A DNA stretch of 64,000 nucleotides from Polytrichum commune (GCA_950295325.1 OX485807.1:13297001-13361000), one strand, 5' to 3'; shown: positions 37,901-49,814, counted from the first letter of the stretch. Numbers and translations are program-made. Notes: generated from the letters alone by a model not told the origin.

Positions 37901-39110
37901 TGGCCTTCGGCGTGTACAGCAAGCAGCCAATTCTTAGAATTTTATCGCGTGACTGAAGCTTCTGTGGATTTAATGCTGCTGACAATAGACCATAAGACTC
38001 TCTCAACGACTTCATGATTCCATTTCAGTGCTTCTAAATAGGTGCGCTCCCATCTTTCGACTCTCATCTTACTAAAAACGTTCAAAAATCATCATCAAAA
38101 GCCGCAACCAGAATTTCAGGAGCGAGAGTCACTTACGAAGCAATTGCACATGCAACTTAGAAAGTGCTGATGATTTTTTTTTTGCTGTAAGGTCCTCTCT
38201 ACACATATCTGTGCTCGCTCGCTACGATCCTTCACCCCAGGTGAATGCAAATCCACCTAATAACTGGCAATCAAGTTTAGCTCCTTCGTCGCCACAGACT
38301 GATGATGAGATGAAACACCACAACCAAGTCACTACCACACTCCAACAATCTTTCTCTCCGAATAGCCTAAATCATCACGAGTCTAGACCAAATCTGGAAA
38401 TTAACTGGATCCGAGCGTCAACAAGAGCGACTACATGAGACATGACTAACCTAGGAGCTGCTTTCAAACTCAAATTCAACAAAAACAAAACACTCTCCTC
38501 ACTCATCAGCGCTTGCCGAAGCATCCATTCATCCCTCCTTCACTCAACGCTCATGATGAACGTAACTTCTGAAACCTACACGTGGCAAGACAAAAAGGCT
38601 GTAGGTTATGTTAAGAGGCTGTAAGTAAGGTGACTCGATCCTCGCGAACTCAATCTTCACCGTGACACCCTGTCAAACCCTATCAAGAAGGTTTGCATTT
38701 ACCGACAATGCGAACAGACTGCAGCACATGAATCTAAATTATTCCACACCTACCTAAGTTTGCCTACTCGAAAGAACGTCACGACGCCCAACCGATCCAT
38801 CTTACGCTTCCCTCCACCACCACCACCACCACCACTTAAGTGATCCCGTCCACACACCAAATCACGACGACTCCGACGATACCCGTGAATGCATCACTAT
38901 GTTAATCAATCCCACGCCCCTCCCCACGCAGTCACAGTAGAAGAGAAAGGAAAACGGTACAAAATATACTACCATCACTCCGACACCTCACCAAACCCCC
39001 GCCACTCCTGCGCCCGCTAGTACGACGTCCAATCCGTCCCACTTAGTCCTGACGTTCATCAACAGTTACGCAGCAACAGCAACAACGCGGGGAAGTAAGA
39101 AGAGTCTTCA
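34914..39110 (-). promoter_or_regulatory. ARP upstream region: probable leader, 5' intron and promoter
   Basis: No protein-coding gene was found in these 4.2 kb on either strand, and unlike the surrounding DNA I see no transposon-like ends. On the minus strand an acceptor TTCTTCAG ends at 34975, about 60 bases before the ATG. Good donors occur further up (GTAAGT at 38136-38131 and near 37110; GTAGGT near 35204), so a 5' UTR intron is plausible; Arabidopsis AS1 is also known for one. CT-rich tracts on the minus strand (complements of 36310-36365 and 37365-37387) resemble leader or core-promoter pyrimidine patches. The transcription start is unknown. Confidence 0.4.
38815..38835. repeat. (CAC)7 trinucleotide repeat
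   Basis: Short pure CAC/GTG repeat in the ARP upstream region. Confidence 0.9.
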
Positions 39111-39216
39111 AGTATAATGGTGAAGAATTAGCGAGGCCCGATGAATTTGGCGAATTCATGATAGCTTAGAGCTCTAGGGTGTCTCAAAGTGAGACACTGA
39201 GATGAGATGAGATAAG

Positions 39217-40055
39217 ATGAGAAGGGGTTATTTTCTTAATGGGGGCCAAACCCATAACCAATTGGCGTCCGAGGTGGCGTTCCAAGATTGGGAAGAGGAT
39301 GATTTTCCTAGAGAGTGAAGCCCTCACCCAAATGTTAAAGGTTGGCTTCTTACACGGCAGGAATTTTGGAGTAACGTATTGTCCATCATCAATCTTGTCA
39401 TTATCGGACAGTTTTAAATTTGGGACAACCCTTATGTCTGGTAAGGTCCTCAGCCCATGACCTTCTGTGAATACACATCAACTCTTGTGTGGGCTCTCCT
39501 TCATGAAAGGTCCTTAGTATTTATGGGGCCTCATTTATTACCTAAACGTTCAAGAAGATTTTGTTATGTTAACAAGAGTGCCTTCTTTTGCAGCATCCCC
39601 CAAGTTTTACGAAAGCCTTCATACAAGCACTATGCGGACATGAGTGCATTATCATATATTTGAAATGCACCGTGTCACTTGACTTTCCCTCATGTCTTTA
39701 TTATAAACATGGGAAGGTTCTTTGTGTTGGGCTTCCAAAAATGTTAGGCCATGTTCTCATGGCAAGGCCTTTCATTTTTGGAAAGCCCTCGTCTTAAGGC
39801 CTCACCTATATAGTATTCTTGTCCTTCTCCGTCTTCAATCAAAAGCCCGTAGATTGAGTGGCCTACAGGAGATGGCGCCCAAATAGTTATATATGGTGTC
39901 CTCACCTTGCGCCTCCTCACCCTCATCGGTTACCATGTGGATAGTTGCTTGTAGCAAGTAGTAAAAATGACTCTCAAGTACGTTGATCGTTGCAATACCT
40001 CGATGCTCTATAGAGGCCAATGTGAGAAGGGGTTTTTTCTAAATGGGGACACTAG
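39217..40055 (+). repeat. Segment bounded by a ~33 bp direct repeat
   Basis: TGAGAAGGGGTTATTTTCTTAATGGGG-type sequence at about 39217-39250 recurs as TGAGAAGGGGTTTTTTCTAAATGGGG at 40022-40055, about 805 bases apart. The DNA between has no coding signal. It could be a recombined or degraded element with short terminal direct repeats, or a simple duplication. A poly-G tract follows at 40079-40089. Confidence 0.45.
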
Positions 40056-40089
40056 AAGCACACGGAGATCACACCGGAGGGGGGGGGGG

Positions 40090-43000
40090 CATATTGGTCA
40101 TCAATGTATTTAACCAAGTCATTTTACAATGGGGAGAGAGAGTTAGATAGTTAAACTAGCATGACTCCCAAGTAGGATAAATATTCACACAAGAGTGACT
40201 TAAATGCGTCAATTAGGTTAGCCATTGAAAGATTAAGATGCTTGAGAAATGGAAGGCACTCATTATGTGCACTCATTTCTTTTATTTTATTTCCTTGGCA
40301 CACCTTATTTGCACAACAAGTCTCAACAAGATTGACACTATTGTAACCCCTAACTTCCCAAGCCTTACATGAAAGGGATGTTATTTTGAGTGCATTTCAC
40401 TCAATGTTAGTTGTGGAATTTTCATTGACAAGTTTGGAGGTGAAAATGGGATAACATGGTATTTGTGAAAACGTCACATGGCACATAAAAATGTTACAAA
40501 TGTCATTTTCTCGAATACAAGAAAGCACGGCTTGAATTGGTCTTTGGAGGCAACTTTTGCCAACTACATCTGTATGTATTTACAAATTGCTAGTAGCATG
40601 TGTAAGTGATAACAAAGGAAGAAGTCTTCTTATATCATGAATGTTATGTTCTTCATTGTTACTCCAAACACTCTTCATATCAATCAAAAACTAACATTCA
40701 TGATATAAAAAGACTTCTTCTATACTCTATGAACTTGTACCGTAGGTGTCCATACAAAATTAGTTTCAAAATATCATTTATTTTTTCCAAAGTTGAAGTG
40801 CACTCCACAATACTAGAAACTAAATCAGCCTTGGGAAAAAAATGTCACATGTGAATGTGAAGTTTTCACGCATACTATGTTGGATTTATTTGGAGGATCT
40901 TGAAACATGAGAGTTGAGTTATTTCGAGGGAAAGAATGGGCATGAACAACCCTTTGGAATTATAGATTATAACAACTTAAGGAAGGGATGCACAATAAAA
41001 TGCCATGTTTAATCCCATAAAAAAGACCTTTGACCCATCAAATTCACTTAGATATTGAGCATAATGCATGTGTGATCCACTAGATGGGAACAACTCAATA
41101 ATTGATCACCTCTACAAATCTCATGCCAAAATGTGCAAACCACAACATTCTAGTGACCATCTTTGCATTTGGACGATGTAAGTTGTCCCATGTTTCTAAC
41201 AACATACATGCAAAGAATTCCCTAAAAAATAGAGAGTGCCAAATGTTAATTCGATCCATCGATGTGAGCACAAAGACCATTTTTACACGAACATCAAAAA
41301 ATATCTTACTTTATCAAACTAAACATCATTGATGTTCATGCAAAGTTTGCATTGGAGTGGCAACCATTGATTGGAGTCAACACCCTCACATGAACTGGCA
41401 AGACAACAAAAACATGACCACTTCCCACATTGGCATTTTTTTCCACAATCTACTCATCTCTGAATGGCATGGCTCATGTACCTAGGGGTAATTATCCATG
41501 TTGACTTGATGTCTATAGTTATATTGATTGTGGATGAATGAGTTAAGTGAGGTTAATGGATGGAAGAAATCATCCATCAACCCAAAAATGGGTTGCTTGG
41601 GAAGTTAGGGAACATACCAATCCAAGAGCGACACCTATCCAACATTTTTTTTCTCACATGAATTACAACCTTGGGGTCCCATCAAAACAAGTGAGTGGAT
41701 GAGAGAGCTAAAGGCCACTACCAAGAATTGAATCCTCAACCTTTTGGGTCCAACCATCGTATTAGTAGTTTAAGCATTTCGTGATCCAATGTGTAAACAT
41801 AGATTTAGAGTGCAACCTTCTTCAAGAGGGTTTTTTCCTTTACACTTGTGATTTGGGTTTTCCACTAATAAGATCATTTAGATTTCAATAGTCACATGCA
41901 TTAAAATTCTAGTGGAAAGTGGATTTACATTTAAGGTTTGGGTCCAAGAATAAACCTTACTGAACCTTATGTTTGGAGTCAAGATTGGACCCAACTTTAA
42001 GATTGCTTTCTTGAGTTGGAAGGTGTATTATCTTGAGTCAAGACTGCTAAGATTTGACAAGAAAGTGGCACCACATCATTGTCAATTCATTTTCTTTGTG
42101 CTTTGAACTCAAACCCTATTGTAAACTCCTTGGATCCAATATCTTACTCTCAACATATTAGATTGCACACTTTCATAGCTTTCTTTGGTCTTGGACCTTA
42201 AGGTGGGTTCACATTAGGTCTAGGGTGAGGACTAGCAACCACACCTTCATTTTTACTTTATTTTTTTTCATTCACACTTGTCTCGTGCGAATCATGGTGG
42301 TCGTGGGTGATGGTGGTGTCAGTCTTCTAAATTGCAATCTATTGTCAGTTCATGTTTTGGGCTCAAGAGGAGATTAAAGTGCTTATTGAGACTTGGACTT
42401 GACCAAGAAAGTGTTTCCACATTCACAAGTACAAAAGTGGTAGCTAGTGCAAGATACCATCATCTAACACGAAATGACCGAAATGATAGGTTGCGTCACA
42501 TCATTCTCTCATACTTTGGACTCGTACCCTATTGTAAACTCCTTGGTTCCACTTTTCTTGCTCTCAACCAGCAAGATTGCTCGATTTTAGAGTTCTTTTT
42601 GGTCTTGGACGTTAGTGTACAATGCCCCCTTGCTTGGGGTCCACCCATGCCACCTAGTTAAGAAAATTAGATGACTTATAAGTTAGTGAGGAGTAGCTAA
42701 CCAAAATGCTAGCAAACTTAAAACATGGTCAAATTGCCCGCACCACCTAGTTAGGAGAATTAGCTAGCAATATGAGTTAGCGAGAATCAACTAACTTACA
42801 TGTTAGTTATTTGATCTCATACTCGTTGCCCACACCCCCCCCCCCTTTGGCAGTTATGACTAACCAAAGGTTGACCAATTTAATAAAGGAGTTAAGGTTG
42901 ACCGGCCAAAATTTTAAACATGTTACTTATTATGCACATTATGATTTTTGTGGCCCTCACCATTTGTGTTTCATGATAACTCATATGAAACAAAATGTTA

Positions 43001-43400
43001 CTATTTGCCTAAAAGTGAAAATTGAAAATGATATGGTGGTATATTTTTGTAATTTAGAATTTATGCTAATTTAGGATCGTGTAAGAAACATGTGGTCCAC
43101 CTCGTAGAGGAACAAAGAAGAGATGGGAAAAATGAGAGGCAAACATTCAAGAGAAAAACATGGACTAATCATAGGTAAAACAACTTGTTAGCATTAAGAG
43201 TATGGATGAGTTAAGATTTGAGAAGATGGGAAGTAGTCTAGTTGACACATACGGACCCTACCCCACCAGATTCCCTACACGCTTGGGCAGGTTTTGTCCT
43301 TATTCACATTAGAATTTGGTGGACCAACAACCTACATGGAAACCCACCTTACTCTAACCGAAGCCTTGAGCAAGAAGTGTGGGTGGACCTTACAACTTAG
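40090..43400. other. Gene-poor intergenic DNA
   Basis: No gene. A degraded tRNA-like SINE trace is listed separately. At 40606-40720 two passages around an AGAAGTCTT(C)TT-TAT-ATGAATGTTA motif are in inverted order (about 40620-40645 and 40690-40720), making a small foldback. Poly-C occurs at 42834-42844. Confidence 0.4.
41695..41775 (-). mobile_element. tRNA-like SINE trace
   Basis: The minus strand carries GGTTGAGGATTCAATTCTTGG, with a weak pol III B-box (complement of 41725-41735), preceded by TTTAAACTACTAATACGATGGTTGG, which resembles the A-box side of tRNA-derived SINEs. Not an intact tRNA gene. Ends are not defined. Confidence 0.3.
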
Positions 43401-43624
43401 CAATGAACGGGGAGAACAAACTACTAGTTGCAAATGAACCGCTTGAAGTTGAAGACTTCATAAAAAAAATTACCAATCATTTTAGAGAAAATATATATGG
43501 AATCCACACCTCAACTTAATAAACCAAAAAAAACCCCAAAGATCACAACATGTAATCGGTAGTTGGACCTTGAAAACCACTAGGGTTATTGACCGACAGT
43601 GCCTGAAAATCTCCCTGGGTATTG
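43401..43624 (+). repeat. AACCGGTT-type dispersed repeat, copy 3
   Basis: Matches copies 1 and 2 from CAATGAACGGGGAGAACAAAC to GAAAATCTCCCTGGGTATTG. The central AACCGGTT is changed to AACCGCTTG, so this copy is more diverged. Its 3' third is duplicated again at 43788-43863. Confidence 0.8.
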
Positions 43625-44245
43625 CTATGTAGTTGTAAGTGGGCTGGGGCGAACCAACCCGTACATTGGTTCCTTGGAGGCAAGGGTTTAGGCATCCAAC
43701 AAGGACCGAGTGTATGGGTTAGTTCGCCCAAATCGTCGATGTTAATTAATGCTAATGAAGCAATTAGGTAGTAAGGAAGCAAGGGTACATGTAATGGGCG
43801 GTTGGACCTTGGAAACCACTAGGGTTATCAACCGACGGTGCCCGAAAATCTCCCCGGGTATTGCTACGTAGCTGTAAGTGGGCTGGGGCGAACCAACCCA
43901 TACAGTGCTTCCTTCGGGGCAAGGGTTTAGGCATCCAACAAGGACCGAGTGTATGGATTAGTTTGCCCAAATTGTCGTTGTTAATTAGTGCTAATGAAGC
44001 AATTAGGTAGTAAGGCGGTTCCTTGTGGGCAAGGGTTTAGGCATCCAACAAGGAACGAGTGTATGGATTAGTTCGCCCAAATCGTTGTTGTTAATTAGTG
44101 CTAATGAAGCAATTAGGTAGTAAGGCGGTTCCTTGTGGGCAAGGGTTTAGGCATCCAACAAGGAACGAGTGTATGGATTAGTTCGCCCAAATCGTCGTTG
44201 TTAATTAGTGCTAATGAAGCAATTAGGTAGTAAGGAAGCAAGGGT
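43545..44245 (+). repeat. Nested tandem array: two ~240 bp units, then 110 bp units
   Basis: A block ending AGCAATTAGGTAGTAAGG occurs with ends near 43775, 44015, 44125 and 44235. The first two repeats are ~240 bp long and include the 3' third of the AACCGGTT repeat (43545-43624 and 43788-43863). The last two are exact-period 110 bp units that contain only the GGCAAGGGTTTAGGCATCC to AATTAGGTAG part. First and last units end in GGAAGCAAGGGTAC, while the internal ones end in GGCGGTTCC. Copies are very similar, so the array is young. Confidence 0.9.
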
Positions 44246-44399
44246 ACTTGACTTATAGGAGCTTACATCCAAACAAGCAAGCAGGCAGGGCAGCGGAATT
44301 GATGAGAATGTGGAGGGAGGCAGGCACGATGGAACACGCAGCAAAAGCTGGGCGCCCTGACACGACAGATTTTTATTGCAAGCGATAGATTCCTTGGCA

Positions 44400-44680
44400 G
44401 GGACTGCCGGTGTGAATGCGCCACGCCCCCCAACCCCCCTCCCCTCCCCTCCCCTCCCCTCCCTCCGCGATTCCTGGTGTCTGTTCCCTCTGGCTCCCGC
44501 GGCCCCGCTGGGTCCCACCCCCGTGACGTCACCGCTCTCCCATTGGCCCATCGAGCGCACAAGGTCAACCCGAATCTCGCCACTCCCCTTGGGCCCCTGG
44601 CCTCTCCCGCGGCGCCACGTGGCGGCCTGGCGCTGCCATCCGCACCCGCCCTTTCAATCTTTTTGAGGAAAGGGGGTGGG
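44400..44680. promoter_or_regulatory. Orphan GC-rich, promoter-like island
   Basis: About 280 bases are strikingly GC- and CpG-rich in an A/T-rich neighbourhood. Landmarks are repeated CCCCT at 44438-44464 (G-quadruplex potential on the minus strand), a palindromic TGACGTCA at 44524-44531 (bZIP site), CATTGG at 44541-44546 (inverted CCAAT) and a GCCACGTGGC G-box at 44614-44623. These are typical plant promoter elements, yet no recognised gene starts on either side. A pogo-like transposon sits only 60 bases to the right. The long frames through the island are composition artefacts. Confidence 0.45.
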
Positions 44681-44740
44681 GTGGTGCATGTGAAAAACAT
44701 TTCATTTCCCGAAAGAATATTGTGTTGTACTATTGTAGTA

Positions 44741-46253
44741 CAGTCTAACCTTGATAATGTCACACCATCCGTTTCACCAAAAAGAGTGATATAAACAAGG
44801 TGTGACATATTTGATAATGTCACATTTTGAAGATTTGTGCATAATGTGATATTATCAAAAAAATAGGTAGAAAATCAAAATCAAATTACAATGTAAAAAA
44901 GAAAATAACAAATACGAGACTTCAATGTTTTTGAATGTAAAATCTAATTCAAAATTATGAATAACAACAAGAACACACATCTTAATGCGTCATTGAGATC
45001 AGGTAAAGACCTCTCACTAGAGACAAAGAAACTTCTAATGTCACATTGTTTTGTTGATGTTAAATGTGCAACACCAATTTTAATGAGTTTGTCATGGATT
45101 TTTTTCCATTCCTAACAACTCCAGAGTGTTGAAAATCTGAGAACCTTGGCTAGCCATAAAATTCAAAACATCTTTAGCATATTTTTGTGCATCGCTTAGC
45201 TTCACTACTTTAGACTCATCATCACTGCTATCAACAATCAATGGGTCTACTTCCATGGAATCAAGAACTTGTTCGCCATCTTGCACTAATTGCACAAGCT
45301 CCTCAGTAGAATATTCCACCTCAAAATCATCTTCACCTTCCATGTTTATGTACTCCAAAGGACAAAGCTTTTCTACAAGCTCGCCTTCGACATCCAAACC
45401 CAAATTCAATGCGGCAATGAGATTGCCCAATTCCAAAGTTGCTTCCTCCATTTTGAACTTCATACGTTCATCAAAATTGTTGATATTTGCATTCCACTCT
45501 ATAGGCAATATGGCGGACTTTCTCCAACAATTTCTAATGGTTTGATCATCTAATTCATGCCATGCCGCCACACACCATAGCATAGCTTGAAATAGATCAA
45601 CATCGGTTTCCCCAAATCTTCATTTGAGTTGTTATCAATTTGTTGCAAAGTCCAAGCAACAAGCTTGCGCTTATAGCACATTTTGAATGCTACAATTACT
45701 CCTTGATCCAAAGGCTGAACAACTGAAGTCACATTTGGTGGAAGGAACAAGATAGTGATATGGGAGAGTACAAAAGCATTACCCATCTATAACTTTCTTG
45801 ACCTCACCATGAATATCATGGCTTCCTGCATTATCCATAATAATGCAAATCTTTCTGTCTTTCAATGCCATTCTTCGGTTCTCACTCTTCACCCAATGTG
45901 TAAAAACATCACCATTCATCCTTTGAGACAACACCTTTGAGTGCCGTGTATAGACAACACTGTTCAGAATGTTGGTGCACGATCAAGTTCCAAGAATAGC
46001 ATTGCATTTATCACAGGGGCGGCGCATGACCCTTACGGCTACTAGAATCTGTCCATCCAACCATCACATACAATCCATCCATACTTGGTATTATCACATT
46101 TACACTACGGATTTTGGAAAAAAATAGTGACATTACCAAGGGTGATAGGGATAATAACGAGGGAGTTTTACACTATGAAAATCGGTTTCAAACTTTTAGG
46201 TGACAATATCAAGGTGTTCTATTAACAAGGGTGACATTATCAAGGTTAGACTG
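44741..46253. mobile_element. pogo/Tigger-like DNA transposon, 1,513 bp, complete ends
   Basis: The left end starts CAGTCTAACCTTGATAATG and the right end read inwards starts CAGTCTAACCTTGATAATG, so the inverted repeats match closely. Both are flanked by TA (44739-44740 and 46254-46255), the target duplication of the Tc1/mariner-pogo group. Subterminal repeats of GTGACATTATCAA words occur at both sides. Inside, on the minus strand, is a broken DDE transposase. The element has lost the N-terminal DNA-binding half of the transposase gene. Confidence 0.92.
45092..45920 (-). pseudogene. pogo/Tigger-type DDE transposase, truncated and frameshifted
   Basis: From the 5' side on the minus strand there is a fragment with GDVFTHWVKSENRR and KICIIMDNAGSH; the MDNxxSH aspartate near 45.83 kb is the second catalytic residue. 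After a stop and frame change near 45.79 kb the match continues as ILFLPPNVTSVVQPLDQGVI (third catalytic aspartate in PLDQG, near 45.71 kb) and FKMCYKRKLVAW. After another break comes a 163-codon tail (45092-45583) starting WCVAAWHELDDQTIRNCWRKS and then acidic sequence. The first catalytic aspartate and the CENP-B-like helix-turn-helix region are not recognisable. The element cannot encode its own transposase. Confidence 0.88.
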
Positions 46254-46300
46254 TAATAAGTCAAGTAAGTAGGAGCCAGGGGGCTTTGTGGGAAAGAAGG

Positions 46301-46310
46301 GGGGGGGGGG
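46301..46310. repeat. Poly-G tract
   Basis: Short G homopolymer just right of the pogo-like element. Confidence 0.85.
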
Positions 46311-47720
46311 TCGTTTATTGTGTACGGGGAACACGATTGTGGGAGTTAGTATTCTTAGTGTCAACCCAAAACTCGTGTTTTGGTGGGCGAGATTTTGCTC
46401 CACTTTTGACTCTCTCTTTTTTTAAAATAAAAAATTAACATTGTGTTTAAGGAGTGCTCAAGTGGTGTCGTTCGGAACGTCTGGTTTTTAGTGAAATGAA
46501 GTTGAGGCGTTTCGTAACATTGTTCCTTCGTATGGTCGAGTTCCATGCTATATTAAGCATGTCACATGGGCGTCCGTGATCTTGCCTTCAGGGGAAGAGA
46601 TTTAGAAAATAGGAAGAAACTGGCGCCCGGTACGAATAATGAATGTTGTCGTGTGAATGATGAGAATAGTGTGAATAGTGTCGATGTTTTTAGTGGTGGT
46701 GGTGTTGCAATGAATGGTATTTTTAGTGGATAATACGGGGATGAACAATGTTTCATGTGAATAGTGCCGGGAGCATAACTCCACCCATATTTTCAAGTGT
46801 CCGCATGAATGTATGAATAGTAAATGAGTGTTCTTACTTTGTCCAGGGCTCCGTGGAATAACGATTGGCATATTCCAAGGTCATGGAACCACCCCACATG
46901 GTTGAATAAATGTTATGTTGACTTTGATCAAAAGATAGTTATATTAAAATTGAATCTCATGGCAAGCTTTCAAAGGCACCCAAAACGGTGCTCTCAAAAA
47001 TCAAGGGTTTTGAATGGCACCACTTGAACATTCCTTAAACATTATAAAAATATCAAGAGTGGGGCAAAACTCTCCACCAAAACACGAGTTTTGCATTGAC
47101 AGCAACACAACTTTGTTGTTATGTAATCAATCCTCTTAATCAAACGCCTTATAAGGTAGAGGGTGCTAATCCCATCCATGTCCCAAAAATTCACCCTATG
47201 CACGCCTACTATACCCATTCGCTGAGGACGCATTGAACCATCCTTTGGTCTACGTTGCATAAGTAGTGGGCATGGATTTGGGTGATAAGTGGGGGAGGTT
47301 TTGAGTGAGTGTTGGGACATAGCTATAGATAGGTTGCTTATATGCTTTATTTGGAATCCCGTATACATATGTTATAATGGCTCAATTAGTTTCATTGGGC
47401 AAAGTGTTAGTTTTCATGCGGGGGCGGTTTTGGGTTGGGTTGGGTGACCACTTCCAGTGGAAAAAGACGCCTAGGGAGGGTATAAGTGACAACTTGTAGG
47501 ATATTCATATAATGTGCGATTTATTTTCTTTTTTATTACTACCATATCTAAGCCAATTTGCCAAGCCAATCATGCATGTCGCTAATCCATGTGAACTCCA
47601 AAAGTATGCTAAATGAACCAAAGGGTTAATTTAAGTACCTCCACCTTACATTTGAGCGGTACGAGAACGGTGCATGGCGAGGCTTATTGTTAAAAACAAA
47701 AACCAAAAAGACACATGTCA
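46311..47720. other. Intergenic DNA, nothing recognised
   Basis: At 46360-46400 and 47070-47095 the words CAAAACTCGTGTTTTGG and CCAAAACACGAGTTTTGC occur in opposite orientation, each preceded or followed by ATTGACA/GTGTCAA-type sequence. They may be the ends of a ~0.73 kb foldback element. No coding sequence is identified. Confidence 0.35.
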
Positions 47721-48095
47721 CGATGAGATTGGACTATGTGATATCATTTTTTTGGATAGGATAGGTGATTTTTGACTTTGAAGGGTAGGTGAGTGACAAA
47801 TTATACTCAAGACTCACAGAACAGTGATAAACTAGGTGATTAGTCACTCAGGAATGGAAACAGGCAGGTATGGTAGAATATTACTTAGCTGCCCGTAGTA
47901 TAGAAGATATCAGGAGTCATGAAATTCACATGTGACAATTAAAAGAAGCCCCTGATATCTTAGCTAAAGTCAGTCACCACCTTTCGGGACAGGAAGATAA
48001 GAAGGAGGAGGAAGAGGAGAGAAGGGAGAGAGATTTTTTTTGTGTTAGACCTTCCTCTCGTGAAGAGAGTGATTTTGTAGTCTCTCCCAATCACT

Positions 48096-48860
48096 GGGTG
48101 TGAAACCCTTAAGCTCCATTGTAAATCATACTCTTTGAATATATCAGATTGTAAATTCAGCGATATATATATTTTGTACACGTTGTTTGTGCAAGTGGAA
48201 ATTGATTACCTTGTTGCTCATGTAGAATTCGATTCAGGAGTGTGAAACTCTTGAATGGGAGAAGTGTGAATTTCATGTATGTGTTGAAGTCAGACTCGTA
48301 CAGAAATTTCTTGGACAATATCTTAAGGTTTCAACTACAGAGGAGTAATTCCTCGGTGATTATAAGTGTCCGGGTGTGAAGCCCGAGGATTTTATCAGGA
48401 TACCCATCTGATTAAAATTCAGATACTTTTATTCTCCACACACTTCAACTCCCATGTCTGAGAATATTGTAGACTTGAAATTTGAGCAGTGCATTACCTT
48501 ATGGGTGAGAAAGAGTAATATGGTTTCTCATTAATCCTCTTCCCTGAGTGTGAGACTCTTGTGCAAGAGAAGCATGTGGTAACTACAATTGTTTTGTGAA
48601 CCATACTTGGACACATAGCAAGCTGATTTCACAATTCCTAACTCTTGTTATGTGTGGTAATGAATGCGGGAAGGGAGAAATCTGTCGGGTGAAGAATTTG
48701 ATAGGGGATGTGTTACTCCTATCTAAATAATTAAAGAACTCATTCTTGTTGTGAAGACAGAATAGAATCAAAATATCTTTGATAGTGTTTTAAGGTGGCA
48801 ACTCTCGAAAGAAGTCACCTAGAGACTAAGTGAGCCTGGTGTGAAGCCGAGAGACTCATT
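48096..48860 (+). other. Series of short hairpins with a shared GTGA(A/G) loop
   Basis: Six small inverted repeats enclose the loop word GTGA or GTGA(A/G): GGGT-gtgaa-ACCC at 48096-48108, GAGT-gtgaa-ACTC at 48238-48250 (extendable to a 10 bp stem ATTCAGGAGT/ACTCTTGAAT with one G-T pair), GAAGT-gtga-ATTTC at 48261-48274, CGGGT-gtgaa-GCCCG at 48371-48385, GAGT-gtgag-ACTC at 48546-48558 and GGT-gtgaa-GCC near 48838-48847. The loop is constant while the stem bases change on both sides together. They occur within an unassigned 2.6 kb block that lacks coding potential. A repeat-derived origin is possible. Confidence 0.5.
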
Positions 48861-49814
48861 GTGCATCTATTCCTGATAAATGACATACTACAATGCAGTA
48901 AACTGTCACATTCCCGCTTGAGTTGGGATTTCTGGAAGTGAATATCCGGAGAAAGAAGGAATATGAGGATGAGTATGATGTGGATAAGGGTGTAACAATG
49001 TAACCGAGCACCTGAGATGGGGATTATAATTTAGTTCGAAGCAAGTCATCAGGCTCGAACGTTTCCCGAAATACTCTTTATCAGAATCACTCAGCAGTTA
49101 TCCCCTCCGCTTGAGGGATTAATAATTAACATACCCTGGCCTGGTAGCGCTTAAAGATGTGAATTCTTTATTGTGTTCCAGATGAATTAACTCTGAAGTC
49201 AAATAATCTTCGGAGTAGAATTAAAGTGAAGATTTGAATGATAGGAGGAGTACGACCTCAGTATCTTATTCCTTAGAACTGGAAGAATGAAGCTCTCATG
49301 CCTCAAGAAGCCCAGAACAATAATTTTGGGGTTGATCGTATAAATTTCGAACAGCAACTCGTTTCCCCATCATGGTGTTAAAGTGGCTTATTTGGTGAAA
49401 TTAGATTGAAGTCTAACAACAAGAGGAAAGTGAAAATAGTCTGTGACAGTAAGTGAAAGTGGAATTCAAACATCGATATTCCTTCATAGGTTCTGCTCAC
49501 ACTGACAGGAAGCCTTTTGACTTGATACACCATTCTTCGAGCAAAGGAATTGGTGAAGCCTTCGATTCACATTCGAGGGGCATTTCAGTCAGTACGTAAA
49601 CATTCGAGGGGTTCCTGTTGAATTGGTGAATCTTGTGCATTGAGATACAGGAGCGGAATCTGTTGAGGAGAACTCTTTGCGGTCGACGGAGAGGTAGCAG
49701 TTGCGCAATGAAGGCGAAGCTGTGGAGTTAGGAGGAGCGTCGTGCCATTTAACCCATATCGATTGGGGTAGCCAGGAAAGGTAAGTATAAAGCCCATCCC
49801 TTCTCTTACGCTAA

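Noticed and set aside
44201-44823. Several 95-186 codon frames on both strands through the GC-rich island
   Set aside because: High GC removes stop codons; the frames overlap in all directions, are Gly/Arg/Pro-rich and match nothing.
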